DNA from: Chloroflexota bacterium
Lineage (GTDB): Bacteria; Chloroflexota; Dehalococcoidia; JABGRK01
Assembly: GCA_018648325.1 (NCBI GenBank)
Contig: JABGRK010000012.1
Coordinates: forward strand, 132,159 to 196,158
Direction of reading: 5' to 3'
DNA length: 64,000 bases
Of the stretch, positions 63,909 through 64,000 are shown piece by piece. Position 1 is the first letter of the stretch. Each line of letters begins with the position of its first letter. The notes beneath the pieces are model-generated. The model saw only the letters and a list, made by a program, of their open reading frames with translations. It did no database searches and was not told where the DNA came from. A program made the position numbers and the translations under genes.

Positions 63909-64000
63909 TTACTTTTTGCCTTTGCCCTTACCCTTGCCGTTTCCTGAGTCAGGGTTTACATTGCCCTCGTTAATGACTCTGATTACATCGGTTCCGCTAA
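63909..64000 (-). CDS. C-terminal end of an unidentified protein (partial)
   Basis: The minus-strand frame entering from the window edge encodes about 30 residues ending NPDSGNGKGKGKGKK and a stop at 63909. The Gly/Lys-rich tail is unusual, but there is too little to name the protein. A strong hairpin follows, which supports a real gene end. Confidence 0.5.
   Translation of the reverse strand, partial: SGTDVIRVINEGNVNPDSGNGKGKGKGKK

Overview
The window looks like a chromosomal segment of an anaerobic Chloroflexota bacterium, most likely of the Dehalococcoidia. This is an inference from overall character: a compact trp operon, a tungsten-type aldehyde:ferredoxin oxidoreductase, an HAE3/MMPL exporter, a beta-CASP RNase-like protein, frequent TTG/GTG starts and many extracellular beta-propellers. 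No rRNA, tRNA, CRISPR array or intact insertion sequence was seen. Most genes are housekeeping or metabolic, with a few decayed ones: a split histidine kinase, a frameshifted lipoprotein, a truncated hydrolase and an integrase remnant.

Layout. 0-8 kb: the end of a radical SAM protein, a histidine kinase split into two overlapping frames, a GAF/nuclease-like/phosphoribosyltransferase fusion, two tandem GNAT acetyltransferases, an SDR and a GH63-like glycosidase. 8-18.4 kb (minus strand): gyrA, then trpE-G-(membrane protein)-D-C-F-B-A behind a tryptophan T-box riboswitch with a UGG specifier and an intrinsic terminator. 18.4-21.4 kb: a MarR repressor and an MMPL exporter, each preceded by the same 12-bp motif; before marR it forms a perfect palindrome at the promoter. 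21.4-30.2 kb: DinB-like and DUF1284 proteins, a first ECF sigma/anti-sigma/propeller-lipoprotein operon, a LOG-family protein with a beta-CASP hydrolase, and a frameshifted PD40 lipoprotein. 30.3-41.4 kb: SDR and 5-alpha-reductase-like genes, an rRNA methyltransferase, dnaE, a second sigma/anti-sigma pair, ogt and dnaN. 41.4-46.7 kb: a truncated hydrolase, a third sigma/anti-sigma pair and an integrase remnant. 46.8-53.5 kb: a small membrane protein, a quinone reductase and an ABC exporter operon ending in a GIN-domain lipoprotein. 53.7-59.1 kb: an alpha/beta hydrolase and an SDR-AOR-ThDP enzyme operon. 59.2-63.8 kb (minus strand): a copper cluster (csoR, copA, lgt, two YHS proteins, a SHOCT protein and a zinc-ribbon protein).

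The most unusual content is a set of three ECF sigma factor modules within 24 kb. Each sigma gene starts with TTG and overlaps or abuts an anti-sigma gene whose product has the same C3-H29-C33-C36 zinc finger and one membrane helix. Two of these anti-sigma factors continue outside the cell into very large repeat regions: 14 WGS/HYDG repeats in one, and a LolA-like domain, two Fn3 domains, BNR-like repeats and six PD40 blades in the other. The third is followed by a separate beta-propeller lipoprotein. A common GAAC-TTTTT / CGTATATA promoter-like motif lies before sigma genes 1 and 2 and before the PD40 lipoprotein, and a weaker form before sigma gene 3. This suggests autoregulated surface-sensing circuits that share a regulon.
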